Source of the DNA: JAWLFI01 sp964525165
GTDB taxonomy: Bacteria > Bacteroidota > Bacteroidia > Chitinophagales > Saprospiraceae
Assembly (NCBI GenBank): GCA_964525165.1
Contig: CAZGGG010000105.1
Location: 1-7,271 of the forward strand
DNA: 7,271 bases
Direction of reading: 5' to 3'
The translations under genes were made by a program, and so were the position numbers. This document shows positions 1-6,918 of the stretch, piece after piece (position 1 is the stretch's first letter; the number at the start of each line of letters is the position of its first letter). The notes beneath the pieces were generated by a model. It did not search any database, was not told the origin of the DNA, and saw only the letters and a program-made list of their open reading frames with translations.

Positions 1-1523
1 GATTACCCTTGCATGCGGTGATCCTGAATAAAGCCGGCATTTTTGAACGCCGGCCGGAGCAATTGGTGCTCTTTGTGAATAATGGGATTCATCCCGGCGA
101 ACCCTGTGGCGTGGACGCCTCGATGATTTGGGTTCGGGATCTGTTGGAGTATGAATTATTACCGGAAGATATGACCATTGTACTGATGCCCATCTACAAT
201 GTGGGCGGTGCCTTAAACCGAAATCGCTACAGCCGCGCCAATCAGCTGGGACCGGAATCGCATGGCTTTCGGGGCAATGCACGGAATTACGATTTGAATC
301 GCGATTTCATCAAGTGCGACACAAAAAATGCGAAAACCTTCAACCGATTATTTACCTACTGGCAGCCGCATTTTTTTGTCGATACGCACACCAGCAATGG
401 GGCGGACTATCAGCATACCATGACCTTGATTCCATCTCTGGCTGATCGCCTTCCGGAGCCTATGGGGAGCTTTATGCGTGCTGGCTTATTGCCAGAGCTC
501 TATGATCGTATGACGAAGAAGGGCTGGGATATGGTCCCATATGTGTATGCGCGCACCACACCGGATGAGGGGATTATAGCATTTCCGGATTGGCCACGCT
601 ATAGTTCAGGCTATGCCGCTTTGCATCATGCCTATGGTTTTACAACGGAAACGCATATGTTAAAGCCTTTTACGGATCGGGTGTGGAGTACCCATGCCAT
701 TTTGGAGACCTTCTTTGAAACGGCCATCGAGCATCGTGATGCCATTCAACAAACGGTTGATTCCGCTCGTTCTGCCTTTCGGCAAAAGCAGCCCTATGCC
801 TTGGGTGCAGAACTGGATACCAGCCGATATACGATGATTCCTTTCAAGGGGTACACAGCCGACTATAAACCGAGTGCCATTTCAGGCGAGCCCAGATTGT
901 ATTACGATCACGAGCGTCCGTTCAGCATGGAGATTCCTTATTATGAGTTTTATCGCCTTACGGCAAAAGTGGATCTGCCGGAAGGGTATTTGATTCCGGC
1001 TGCGTATCAGGAGGTCATCGATCGATTGTTGTGGAATGGCATCGAGCTACAGCCGGTAGAGGTCGGTAGCGCGTATCCGGTAGAAGTGTACACCATCGAA
1101 GATTATAAAACCACAGGACGACCGTATGAGGGACATTACTTGCATTCTGATGTGGAGGTCAGTCAAGAAAATACATCCTACACGGCCAGAGAGGGAGATG
1201 TGTATGTTCCCCTGCAGCAGACGGGTTGGCGTTATATTTTGGAAACCCTCGAACCTAAAGGCAAAGACAGTTTCTTCGCTTGGAACTTTATGGATGCAAT
1301 TTTGCAACGAAAAGAAGGGTATTCTTCCTATGTTTTTGAGGATACTGCAGCCAAATTACTGGAACAAAATGCAGACCTCAGAATCGCTTTTGCGGAAGCA
1401 AAAAAAGCCCATCCCGAATGGAAAGACCAAAAAGGGGCCGCCTTGCGATGGATCTATCTGAACAGCCCTTATGCAGAAACCACCGTCAATCGTTATCCCA
1501 TCCTACGCGTTGTCAATCGTTAA
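1..1523 (+). CDS. M14-family zinc carboxypeptidase-like metallopeptidase (5' end missing)
   Basis: Predicted zinc metallopeptidase of the M14 (carboxypeptidase A-like) superfamily, expected to cleave C-terminal residues from peptides; the real substrate is unknown. The frame is open from the left edge (first full codon at 3), so the N-terminus, including any signal peptide, lies outside; about 506 residues are visible. The family signature is readable: zinc ligands in H-P-G-E (His 90-92, Glu 99-101), the third ligand His in D-T-H-T-S-N-G (387-389), the substrate-binding Asn-Arg in N-Y-D-L-N-R-D-F (297-302), and the catalytic Glu in T-T-E-T-H-M (648-650). All key residues are present, so the enzyme should be active. 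The first two-thirds is the catalytic domain; the last ~250 residues form an extra domain I cannot name. The layout matches the M14 type common in Bacteroidota, often exported, but export cannot be judged here. The TTG at 9 is an internal codon, not a start. I see no terminator before clpB, so read-through is possible. Confidence 0.88.
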   Translation, partial: LPLHAVILNKAGIFERRPEQLVLFVNNGIHPGEPCGVDASMIWVRDLLEYELLPEDMTIVLMPIYNVGGALNRNRYSRANQLGPESHGFRGNARNYDLNRDFIKCDTKNAKTFNRLFTYWQPHFFVDTHTSNGADYQHTMTLIPSLADRLPEPMGSFMRAGLLPELYDRMTKKGWDMVPYVYARTTPDEGIIAFPDWPRYSSGYAALHHAYGFTTETHMLKPFTDRVWSTHAILETFFETAIEHRDAIQQTVDSARSAFRQKQPYALGAELDTSRYTMIPFKGYTADYKPSAISGEPRLYYDHERPFSMEIPYYEFYRLTAKVDLPEGYLIPAAYQEVIDRLLWNGIELQPVEVGSAYPVEVYTIEDYKTTGRPYEGHYLHSDVEVSQENTSYTAREGDVYVPLQQTGWRYILETLEPKGKDSFFAWNFMDAILQRKEGYSSYVFEDTAAKLLEQNADLRIAFAEAKKAHPEWKDQKGAALRWIYLNSPYAETTVNRYPILRVVNR

Positions 1524-1593
1524 AGACAATTTGGCCGTAGAACATTGATGGATAGGACATTCTGGCAGACGGCTTACTGAATTTTAACCTGTT

Positions 1594-1625
1594 TTGGCAG
1601 CATACTTGACTTGGCAAATACTTTG
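1594..1625 (+). promoter_or_regulatory. Possible clpB promoter (Bacteroidota type)
   Basis: TTG (1594-1596) and TACTTTG (1619-1625), spaced 22 bp, loosely resemble the Bacteroidota -33 TTG / -7 TAnnTTTG pattern. Transcription would start about 25-30 nt before the clpB ATG. The hexamer TTGGCA occurs twice here (1594-1599 and 1611-1616). No CIRCE-type inverted repeat is visible in 1524-1659, so I find no sign of HrcA control. The leader before the ATG is A-rich and lacks a well-placed Shine-Dalgarno, as is usual in this phylum. The assignment is tentative because the spacing is long and several other TTG trinucleotides lie nearby. Confidence 0.35.
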
Positions 1626-1659
1626 ATGGAACTTAAGGTAAACAGAAAACAAATAAGCT

Positions 1660-4326
1660 ATGAACTTCGATAATTTTACGGTGAATGCTCAGGAGGCCTT
1701 ACTCAAGGCACAGCAGGCAGCCGCCGGTCACGATCAGCAGGTGGTAGATACGCCTCATTTAATTCGTGGGATATTTGATCAGGATGAGCACACCCCCTCC
1801 TTCCTGTTACAAAAGTGTGGGGTGAGTGTGGCGGCTGTAAAGGATGCGGTAGATCAAGCCATAGATACCTATCCGAAAGTGTCGGGTGGAGAGAAACAAT
1901 ATCTCTCCAGTCACTCTAATGATGTGATCAAGAGTGCCCAAAAACTGGCTAAAGAAATGGGCGATGAGTATATCTCTTTGGAGGTATTGATGCTGGCTTT
2001 GGTCAAGGATAATGGGAAAGGCGGAAAGATCCTGAAAGATGCCGGTGCCACCGAAAAGGCGATGAAAGCGGCCATTGCAGAACTTCGTAAAGGGAGTAAA
2101 GTGCAGGATCAACACGCGGACAATCAGTACAATTCTCTGAATAAATACGCCATCAATCTGAATGAGCGTGCGGAAAGCGGCAAACTGGATCCCATCATCG
2201 GACGAGACGAAGAGATCCGTCGGGTAATGCATATCCTCTCCCGCCGGAAAAAGAATAATCCTATTTTATTGGGTGAGGCCGGTGTAGGAAAGACCGCGAT
2301 TGTAGAGGGGATTGCCTGGCGTATTGTCAAGCAGGACGTACCTGAGAATCTGCGGACCAAACAAATCTACACCCTTGATTTGGCGGCATTGATTGCCGGA
2401 GCGAAATTCAAAGGGGAATTTGAAGAGCGACTCAAGGGCGTGATCAAAGAAGTGGCCGCTTCAGAGGGCGAAATCATCCTCTTTATTGATGAGATCCATA
2501 CCTTGATTGGTGCCGGGGGCGGACAGGGCGCTATGGATGCGGCCAATATCCTCAAGCCGGCTCTGGCGAGAGGGGAGTTGCGTACGATTGGTGCCACTAC
2601 TTTAGATGAATACCAAAAGTACTTTGAGAATGACAAGGCTCTGGTGCGTCGATTCCAGACCGTTTATATCGACGAACCTTCGGTGGAGGATACGATTTCC
2701 ATCTTAAGAGGACTGCAGGAGCGCTATGAGGTGTATCATAAGATCGAGATTCTGGATGAGGCCTTGATTGCTGCGGCAGAATTGAGTCATCGATATATTT
2801 CCGACAGATCCTTGCCGGACAAAGCCATCGACCTGATCGATGAGGCTGCTGCAAAGTTGCGTTTGGAGTTGGATTCCGTTCCGGAAGAAGTAGATGAACT
2901 GGAGCGCAAACTGCGCCAGCTGGAAATTGAGCGGGAAGGCATCAAGCGCGAAGATGAGCACCACAAAAAGCTGGAGGCCATCAATGAGCAGATTGCCAAT
3001 CATAAACAAAATCTGGATCAGCTGAAAGCGGCCTGGAAAAACGAAAAAGATATCGTTGATCGGGCTCAAAGCATCAAGAAAGAGTTAGAAGAATTGGAGA
3101 TCCGAGCGGAGCGTGCAGAGCGAAATTCCGATTATGAGGAAGTGGCGAAGCTGCGTTATGGTGCGATCAAAGAGAAAGAAGAGCAATTGCAAAAGGCCGA
3201 AGAAGAATTGGCCAAATTGTCTAAGGAAAGCCGCTTTACCAACGATCAGGTAGCCGCAGATGATATTGCCAGCGTGATCGCCAAATGGACCGGCATTCCA
3301 GTCAATAAACTCCTCCAAAGCGAGAAAGAAAAGCTGTTGTCCTTAGAGCAGGAAATTGGCAAACGATTGATTGGTCAGCATGAAGCCGTGCAGGCGGTTT
3401 CCGATGCGATCCGTCGGTCGCGGGCCGGACTTTCGGATGATAACAAGCCTATTGGATCGTTCTTATTCTTAGGACCTACCGGAGTTGGGAAAACCGAATT
3501 GGCGAAGACCTTGGCAGAGGTATTGTTCGATGACGATGAAGCCATTACCAGGATCGATATGAGTGAATACCAAGAACGACATACAGTGAGTCGATTGGTC
3601 GGAGCGCCTCCCGGTTATGTGGGTTATGACGAAGGGGGACAGCTGACGGAAGCGGTGAGAAGAAGACCGTATTCTATTGTTTTGCTGGATGAGATTGAGA
3701 AGGCCCATGCCGATGTCTACAATATATTATTGCAGGTCTTGGATGATGGCCGATTGACCGATAATAAAGGGCGCGTAGCCGATTTCAAGAACACCATCAT
3801 CATCATGACCTCCAATGTAGGGGCAGAAACAATCCTGGAGAACTTCGAAGATCTGGCGCATATCGATGCGACCCGACAAACCGAAGTCATCGAAACGACA
3901 AAGCTGGAGATTTTCGATATGTTGAAGGATTATATGCGTCCGGAATTCATCAACCGAATTGATGAGCGAATCATGTTCTTGCCATTGAGTAAGTTGGAGA
4001 TCAGACGCATCCTGATGTTGCTGATGAAGAATGTCAGACGTAATCTGGGACGCCAGCAGATCAGCATCGAACTCAGTGAAGCCAGTGCACAGTTGTTGAC
4101 CGATTTGGGATACGATCCACAATTCGGAGCTCGGCCGATGAAGCGTGTCTTGCAGCAGGAAGTGGTCGATGAATTGGCCAAGCTGGTCATCAGCGGAGCA
4201 GCCGGTCCCGGTGATACCGTATATGTGAGTCGGGACGTCAAAGGCTTTGCCTTTAGCACAGAGCGACCCGAAGAGTTTCTAGTAGCCAAGTCGCCCGATG
4301 AGTTAATTGAGCCGATAGAGGAGTAA
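1660..4326 (+). CDS. clpB: ATP-dependent chaperone ClpB (Hsp100 disaggregase)
   Basis: ClpB is a cytosolic hexameric AAA+ machine that, with DnaK/DnaJ/GrpE, pulls polypeptides out of aggregates and threads them through its pore. All domains are present in order. The Clp N-domain covers about residues 1-145. NBD1 has Walker A G-E-A-G-V-G-K-T (205-212), Walker B with Asp277-Glu278, pore loop A-K-F-K-G (248-252) and the Arg pair 330-331 of the arginine-finger region. The charged coiled-coil middle domain (~400-525) separates ClpB from ClpA and ClpC. NBD2 has Walker A G-P-T-G-V-G-K-T (605-612), Walker B Asp677-Glu678, pore loop G-Y-V-G (652-655) and sensor-2 G-A-R-P (823-826). The first pore loop carries Phe250 where Tyr is usual, a conservative change. 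At 888 residues it is slightly longer than typical ClpB (~860), with an acidic C-terminal tail. The start gives the expected M-N-F-D-N-F-T N-terminus. The gene ends in tandem TAA TAA and is followed by its own terminator, so it probably forms a separate unit. Confidence 0.98.
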   Translation: MNFDNFTVNAQEALLKAQQAAAGHDQQVVDTPHLIRGIFDQDEHTPSFLLQKCGVSVAAVKDAVDQAIDTYPKVSGGEKQYLSSHSNDVIKSAQKLAKEMGDEYISLEVLMLALVKDNGKGGKILKDAGATEKAMKAAIAELRKGSKVQDQHADNQYNSLNKYAINLNERAESGKLDPIIGRDEEIRRVMHILSRRKKNNPILLGEAGVGKTAIVEGIAWRIVKQDVPENLRTKQIYTLDLAALIAGAKFKGEFEERLKGVIKEVAASEGEIILFIDEIHTLIGAGGGQGAMDAANILKPALARGELRTIGATTLDEYQKYFENDKALVRRFQTVYIDEPSVEDTISILRGLQERYEVYHKIEILDEALIAAAELSHRYISDRSLPDKAIDLIDEAAAKLRLELDSVPEEVDELERKLRQLEIEREGIKREDEHHKKLEAINEQIANHKQNLDQLKAAWKNEKDIVDRAQSIKKELEELEIRAERAERNSDYEEVAKLRYGAIKEKEEQLQKAEEELAKLSKESRFTNDQVAADDIASVIAKWTGIPVNKLLQSEKEKLLSLEQEIGKRLIGQHEAVQAVSDAIRRSRAGLSDDNKPIGSFLFLGPTGVGKTELAKTLAEVLFDDDEAITRIDMSEYQERHTVSRLVGAPPGYVGYDEGGQLTEAVRRRPYSIVLLDEIEKAHADVYNILLQVLDDGRLTDNKGRVADFKNTIIIMTSNVGAETILENFEDLAHIDATRQTEVIETTKLEIFDMLKDYMRPEFINRIDERIMFLPLSKLEIRRILMLLMKNVRRNLGRQQISIELSEASAQLLTDLGYDPQFGARPMKRVLQQEVVDELAKLVISGAAGPGDTVYVSRDVKGFAFSTERPEEFLVAKSPDELIEPIEE

Positions 4327-4348
4327 TAAGTAATAGAGTGGATTGATG

Positions 4349-4385
4349 AAAAGCCGGAGCTTCCATAAGCTTCGGCTTTTGCTTT
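4349..4385 (+). terminator. Rho-independent terminator of clpB
   Basis: A 14-bp stem (4349-4362 with 4367-4380, one G-T wobble) closes a 4-nt CCAT loop 22 bp after the clpB stop. The 3' arm ends in TTTT and continues GCTTT. The flanking A and T runs would also let it work on the other strand. The sequence from GCCGG (4353) onward is recognisably repeated at 5418-5452, which is where a tandem duplication was joined. Confidence 0.9.
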
Positions 4386-4415
4386 AGAATGGATTATCCA
4401 ATTTTTAAGTGGGGC

Positions 4416-4445
4416 TTGATTTAAATGATTTTTATGTTTAATTTG
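4416..4445 (+). promoter_or_regulatory. Promoter of lipoprotein gene copy 1
   Basis: TTG (4416-4418), 19-bp spacer, then TTAATTTG (4438-4445), one mismatch from the Bacteroidota TTG-N19-TAnnTTTG pattern. The -33 element lies in a 13-nt block, AAGTGGGGCTTGA (4407-4419), repeated exactly upstream of copy 2 with the same spacing to the -7 element. The predicted start leaves a leader of roughly 20-25 nt that is A/T-rich with no Shine-Dalgarno. Confidence 0.6.
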
Positions 4446-4473
4446 ATTCCATATTATCTATAGATTTTACATT

Positions 4474-5124
4474 ATGAAACCAACACATCTTTTATTTCTT
4501 GTTTCGTTTTTCTTTTTCTCATGTGATACTTCTGAGTATAGGTATTGTAATTCTGAACAGTTTGAGGGTTGGCCTAAGACGAGTCAGAAAGCTTACTTGA
4601 GTGTAGGAGACGAGGCCTTTGTTTTAGATTATGTGAAGCCCGAGAGTCAAAGTTTATCCTATAAATGGAGTTTTGCTAGTACTTTAAAAAAATCTGATGT
4701 AATTGATCAGATATTATCTCATATTGAGGCAGATTATCAGGCCAAAAGAGTGATTAATTTAAAGTTGTTTTTTCCCGAGCAAATAGGGTATGATGAAACG
4801 AAGGTTTTTAATCTCAAAGATCGAGCAGGTCTACTCGTCTACTACATTGATGATGAAAATAATGTGGTAGGGGAAATCATAGACTTTGATGGAGAACTCC
4901 TTGGGGCGTTTTTTCCTACTAAAATGTCGGCCTTTAGATCGACTTATATCATGTATGATCTCATAGGGGCTCCTTACAATAGGTCCTCAAGTATTCAAAT
5001 CGGTAATGCTGATTTCTACTTGGGAAACCGGAATATAGAAATGAATTTTGCTAGTAAACCAGGTGTGTTAGAACACAAAATGATTCGGAATGCTAAGCTT
5101 ATGAAAGCAAATTTAGGCTCTTGA
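4474..5124 (+). CDS. Putative lipoprotein, unknown family (short paralog, copy 1)
   Basis: I do not recognise the family. The protein (216 aa) starts with a compact signal: Met-Lys, a hydrophobic run (6-15), then F-F-S-C with Cys17 as the likely lipidated residue. This suggests export and anchoring as a lipoprotein; the lipobox is loose (Phe at -3) but acceptable for Bacteroidota. No D/E-rich surface-export signal follows the Cys. The mature part is a single mixed hydrophobic/charged domain with no internal membrane segment. It is about 75% identical by hand count to residues 1-213 of the downstream paralog, with stretches such as residues 32-50 fully identical. It stops at G-S-stop just where the paralog continues for another ~190 residues, so it is a C-terminally shortened copy or a domain-only version. 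An intact frame after long divergence argues that it is still expressed. It has its own promoter, after the clpB terminator. Confidence 0.8.
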   Translation: MKPTHLLFLVSFFFFSCDTSEYRYCNSEQFEGWPKTSQKAYLSVGDEAFVLDYVKPESQSLSYKWSFASTLKKSDVIDQILSHIEADYQAKRVINLKLFFPEQIGYDETKVFNLKDRAGLLVYYIDDENNVVGEIIDFDGELLGAFFPTKMSAFRSTYIMYDLIGAPYNRSSSIQIGNADFYLGNRNIEMNFASKPGVLEHKMIRNAKLMKANLGS

Positions 5125-5264
5125 AGGAATACCAATGCGAATTTTCTATCTTATGGAACATCAATATGCTCATTGGAGCTCTTCTACGACAAGATGATAC
5201 ACATTCAGATAGTGCTGTTTTGACAAAAACAATTGGATTGTAAGCTATTGAGTTTTGGAGATTC
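5125..5264 (+). other. Spacer after copy 1, possible decayed 3' remnant
   Basis: No convincing gene is present; every frame is short. Weak similarity to the 3' end of the long paralog may exist: AATATGC near 5163 against 6654, and a TTGTAAGCTAT-like string near 5238 against TTGTTAATCTAT near 6726. The two landmarks lie about 72 and 70 nt apart in the two copies. Closer to 5264, AGTTTTGGAGATTCCCC resembles AGTTGTGAAAAGACCC at 6885-6900, but the terminator's 5' arm has no counterpart, so no hairpin forms here. This may be what is left after about 565 bp was deleted; the similarity is close to chance level. Confidence 0.3.
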
Positions 5265-5285
5265 CCCTTTTCTTATTTTAGCTTT

Positions 5286-5435
5286 ATGGACGGCATCTTC
5301 ATATTATGGATGGCAATAGGCTTGGGCTTTCCCATTGTCATGAATGGGATCGGACGATGGGCTCAAAGTCAATGGGATTTTGATGAATCCGACCGTATCC
5401 GTTTTTACATGCGGTCTGCCGGGTGCTTCCATTGA
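5286..5435 (+). pseudogene. 5' fragment of the downstream membrane-protein gene
   Basis: The ATG at 5286 opens 49 codons whose first 46 match the start of the gene at 6919 without any indel (constant 1633-bp offset from 5264 to 5423), about 34 of 46 residues identical. Matching stops at Ala45-Gly46 (GCC GGG); three junction codons (C-F-H) and TGA follow. It therefore keeps only the first predicted membrane helix (about residues 5-21) and a short charged stretch, and lacks all of the rest. The upstream CCCTTTTCTTATTTTAG sequence of the parent is also kept. It is a by-product of tandem duplication rather than a decayed whole gene. The frame has no stops, so a 49-aa one-helix peptide could still be made, but nothing shows that it is. 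Confidence 0.8.
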
Positions 5436-5439
5436 CTTT
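5365..5439. repeat. Perfect 11-bp inverted repeat spanning the duplication junction
   Basis: AAAGTCAATGG (5365-5375) is the exact reverse complement of CCATTGACTTT (5429-5439), 53 nt apart. The first arm lies in the membrane-protein fragment, where the intact parent reads AAAGGCAATGG. The second arm lies in the part derived from the clpB terminator, where the original reads CCATAAGCTTC. Both arms therefore differ from their parents in ways that make them pair. There is no T-run after it, so it is not a terminator. Confidence 0.6.
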
Positions 5440-5481
5440 CGCTTTGGCTTTAATATTGGTTGTTGATTTTTGAAGTGGGGC

Positions 5482-5511
5482 TTGACTTTTATATTTTTTG
5501 TGTTTAATTTT
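5482..5511 (+). promoter_or_regulatory. Promoter of lipoprotein gene copy 2
   Basis: TTG (5482-5484), 19-bp spacer, then TTAATTTT (5504-5511), two mismatches from TAnnTTTG. It is the duplicated equivalent of the promoter at 4416-4445: the block AAGTGGGGCTTGA (5473-5485) and the spacing are unchanged, although the spacer sequence between them has diverged. The leader to the ATG at 5543 is A/T-rich, with no Shine-Dalgarno. Confidence 0.55.
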
Positions 5512-5542
5512 CAATATCATTATTAACTATAAATTTTATATT

Positions 5543-6754
5543 ATGAAAGCAACACATCTTTTATTCGTTATTTCGTTTTTCCTTTTCTCATGTAATACCT
5601 CTGAGTATGTCGAATGTAATTCTCAAGATATTCATGGCTGGCCAAAGACGAGTCAGAAAGCTTACTTGAGTGTAGGAGACGAAGCCTTTGTTATCGATTT
5701 TGTGAAGCCCGAGAGTCAAAGCTTATCTTATAAATGGAGCTTCGCCGGTGGTCCTAAAGATTCTGATGTGGTTCATCAATTACTATCACATCTTAAGCTT
5801 GATTATCAGGCTAAAAGAGTAATTAGTTTGAATTTATTTTTCCCCGATCGAATAAGGCATGATGAAACAAAGGTTTTTAATGTTAAAGATCGAGTAGGAC
5901 TGCTCGTCTACTATATTGATAATGAAAATAATGTGGTAGGCGCAATTATAAGCCCTGCGGGAGAACTCCTAGGGGAGTTTTTTCCAACAAAAATATCAGC
6001 CTTTAGATCTGCTTATATCCTGTATGAGCTCATAGGAGCTCCTTACAACAAGTCCTCAAATATTCGAATCGATAATCTTGATCTATTTGGAAACCGGAAT
6101 ATAGAAATGAATTTTGCAAGTAAACCAGGTGTGTTAGAAAGTAAAATGATTCGGAAAGCTAAGGTTTTGAAAGCAAATTTAGAAATAGGATTTAGAGCTC
6201 CGGATTGTCCATCTTATTGTAACCTCGGCCCTTTAGATGAATGTGATACGGATCCATATTCTATGCGACCGTTCGAGTGTGATAATATTTTTGATGATGA
6301 TGGTCCATGCGAGGAGGAATCAATGTATTTAGCATTAAATGAAAACCAAGTTTATATAAATTTAGCCGACAGTTTGGAAGATGTTATGAGTGACCATTAT
6401 GCCTTTAGAGATTCTTTTTTAAAAGAGGTAAATGGTGGATATGAGTTCATTAACCTATACTATAATTTTTCGGCAAAAATAAAACAACTTAGCGATGAAG
6501 GGACTTTAAATATTCCAATCTCCCTTAGAGTTAAGACCGCAAGATTTTTAGTATTAAATAGCTATAAGCTTAATTTACTTTCCAATTTTACTAATCCTGA
6601 ATATATACTCATAGATAAAGACGAATTGGAAGAAATCATTGGTATAATAGATGAATATGCCTCCTTGTCAACGGATATTGAGTATATTGCCATGCTTGAC
6701 ATGTTAAAGAATGAACTTTACAAGGTTGTTAATCTATCAGCTCAAGAGATATAA
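5543..6754 (+). CDS. Putative lipoprotein with Cys/acidic linker and C-terminal helical domain (long paralog, copy 2)
   Basis: 403 aa, family not recognised. I chose the ATG at 5543 over an upstream in-frame TTG at 5498: it aligns with the paralog's start, gives a clean lipoprotein signal (hydrophobic 6-15, F-S-C with Cys17), and the TTG lies inside the promoter. Residues 18-213 match the short paralog. Residues 222-256 are a linker with five cysteines (222, 226, 234, 246, 256) and many Asp/Glu, likely disulfide-bonded or metal-binding once exported. Residues 260-403 are probably mostly helical. Within them F-R-D-S-F-L...G-Y-E-F-I-N-L-Y-Y-N-F-S (289-310) resembles the F-R-D-x-x-L...G-x-x-F-V-x-L-Y-Y-x-x-S segment that follows the CFI box in CFI-box-CTERM proteins. 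The CFI box itself is absent. The coding sequence is AT-rich, especially after about 6180, compared with clpB. Expected location: cell envelope, lipid-anchored. Role unknown. Confidence 0.8.
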   Translation: MKATHLLFVISFFLFSCNTSEYVECNSQDIHGWPKTSQKAYLSVGDEAFVIDFVKPESQSLSYKWSFAGGPKDSDVVHQLLSHLKLDYQAKRVISLNLFFPDRIRHDETKVFNVKDRVGLLVYYIDNENNVVGAIISPAGELLGEFFPTKISAFRSAYILYELIGAPYNKSSNIRIDNLDLFGNRNIEMNFASKPGVLESKMIRKAKVLKANLEIGFRAPDCPSYCNLGPLDECDTDPYSMRPFECDNIFDDDGPCEEESMYLALNENQVYINLADSLEDVMSDHYAFRDSFLKEVNGGYEFINLYYNFSAKIKQLSDEGTLNIPISLRVKTARFLVLNSYKLNLLSNFTNPEYILIDKDELEEIIGIIDEYASLSTDIEYIAMLDMLKNELYKVVNLSAQEI

Positions 6755-6864
6755 TATTTTATATAGTTGATTGGTATTATGGGTTTTATTTTAAAGCTCC
6801 CTCTCTAGGTAACAAAAACGATCCTGCTATAAAGTATTGAAGGTTTGTAGGTCTGATGAATTTT

Positions 6865-6912
6865 GGGTCTTTTCTCCAGTATAAAGTTGTGAAAAGACCC
6901 TTTTCTTATTTT
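6865..6912 (+). terminator. Hairpin terminator after the long lipoprotein gene
   Basis: A perfect 10-bp stem, GGGTCTTTTC (6865-6874) with GAAAAGACCC (6891-6900), has a 16-nt loop and is followed by TTTTCTTATTTT (6901-6912). This fits intrinsic termination about 110 bp after the lipoprotein stop. The T-run ends only 6 bp before the next gene's ATG, so either that gene is transcribed by read-through, or the hairpin lies in its leader and can attenuate it. Copy 1 keeps the T-run (5268-5279) but not the stem. Confidence 0.75.
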
Positions 6913-6918
6913 AGCCTT

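Larger units (their letters stand above)
4353..5422 (+). repeat. Tandem duplication, copy 1 (internally shortened)
   Basis: First copy of a direct tandem duplication. It runs from GCCGG in the clpB terminator to GCCGG at the break in the membrane-protein fragment. In order it holds the 3' part of the clpB terminator, a promoter, the short lipoprotein gene, a spacer and the first 46 codons of the membrane-protein gene. It is about 1065 bp against 1633 bp for copy 2. The offset to copy 2 is 1065-1069 bp through the promoter and lipoprotein start, then 1633 bp from 5264 on, so about 565 bp is missing between 5112 and 5264. The boundaries come from hand alignment; the region 5113-5245 does not align confidently. 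Confidence 0.75.

Noticed and set aside
1126..1461. 111-codon + strand frame inside the M14 gene
   Set aside because: It overlaps the metallopeptidase in another frame and has no independent support.
1524..1659. CIRCE or other heat-shock operator upstream of clpB
   Set aside because: No TTAGCACTC-type inverted repeat could be found; only the TTGGCA direct repeat is present, too short to call.
1807..4289. Several open frames of 70-141 codons on the - strand within clpB
   Set aside because: They are antisense shadows of a highly conserved gene, with no signals or recognisable domains.
5338..5520. 60-codon open frame on the - strand between the lipoprotein genes
   Set aside because: It overlaps the membrane-protein fragment and the promoter, has a low-complexity Lys/Ser-rich translation and no sign of selection.
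5498..5542. In-frame TTG start giving a 15-residue N-terminal extension to the long lipoprotein
   Set aside because: It lies inside the promoter, has no counterpart in the paralog, and would bury the lipoprotein signal; the ATG at 5543 fits both.
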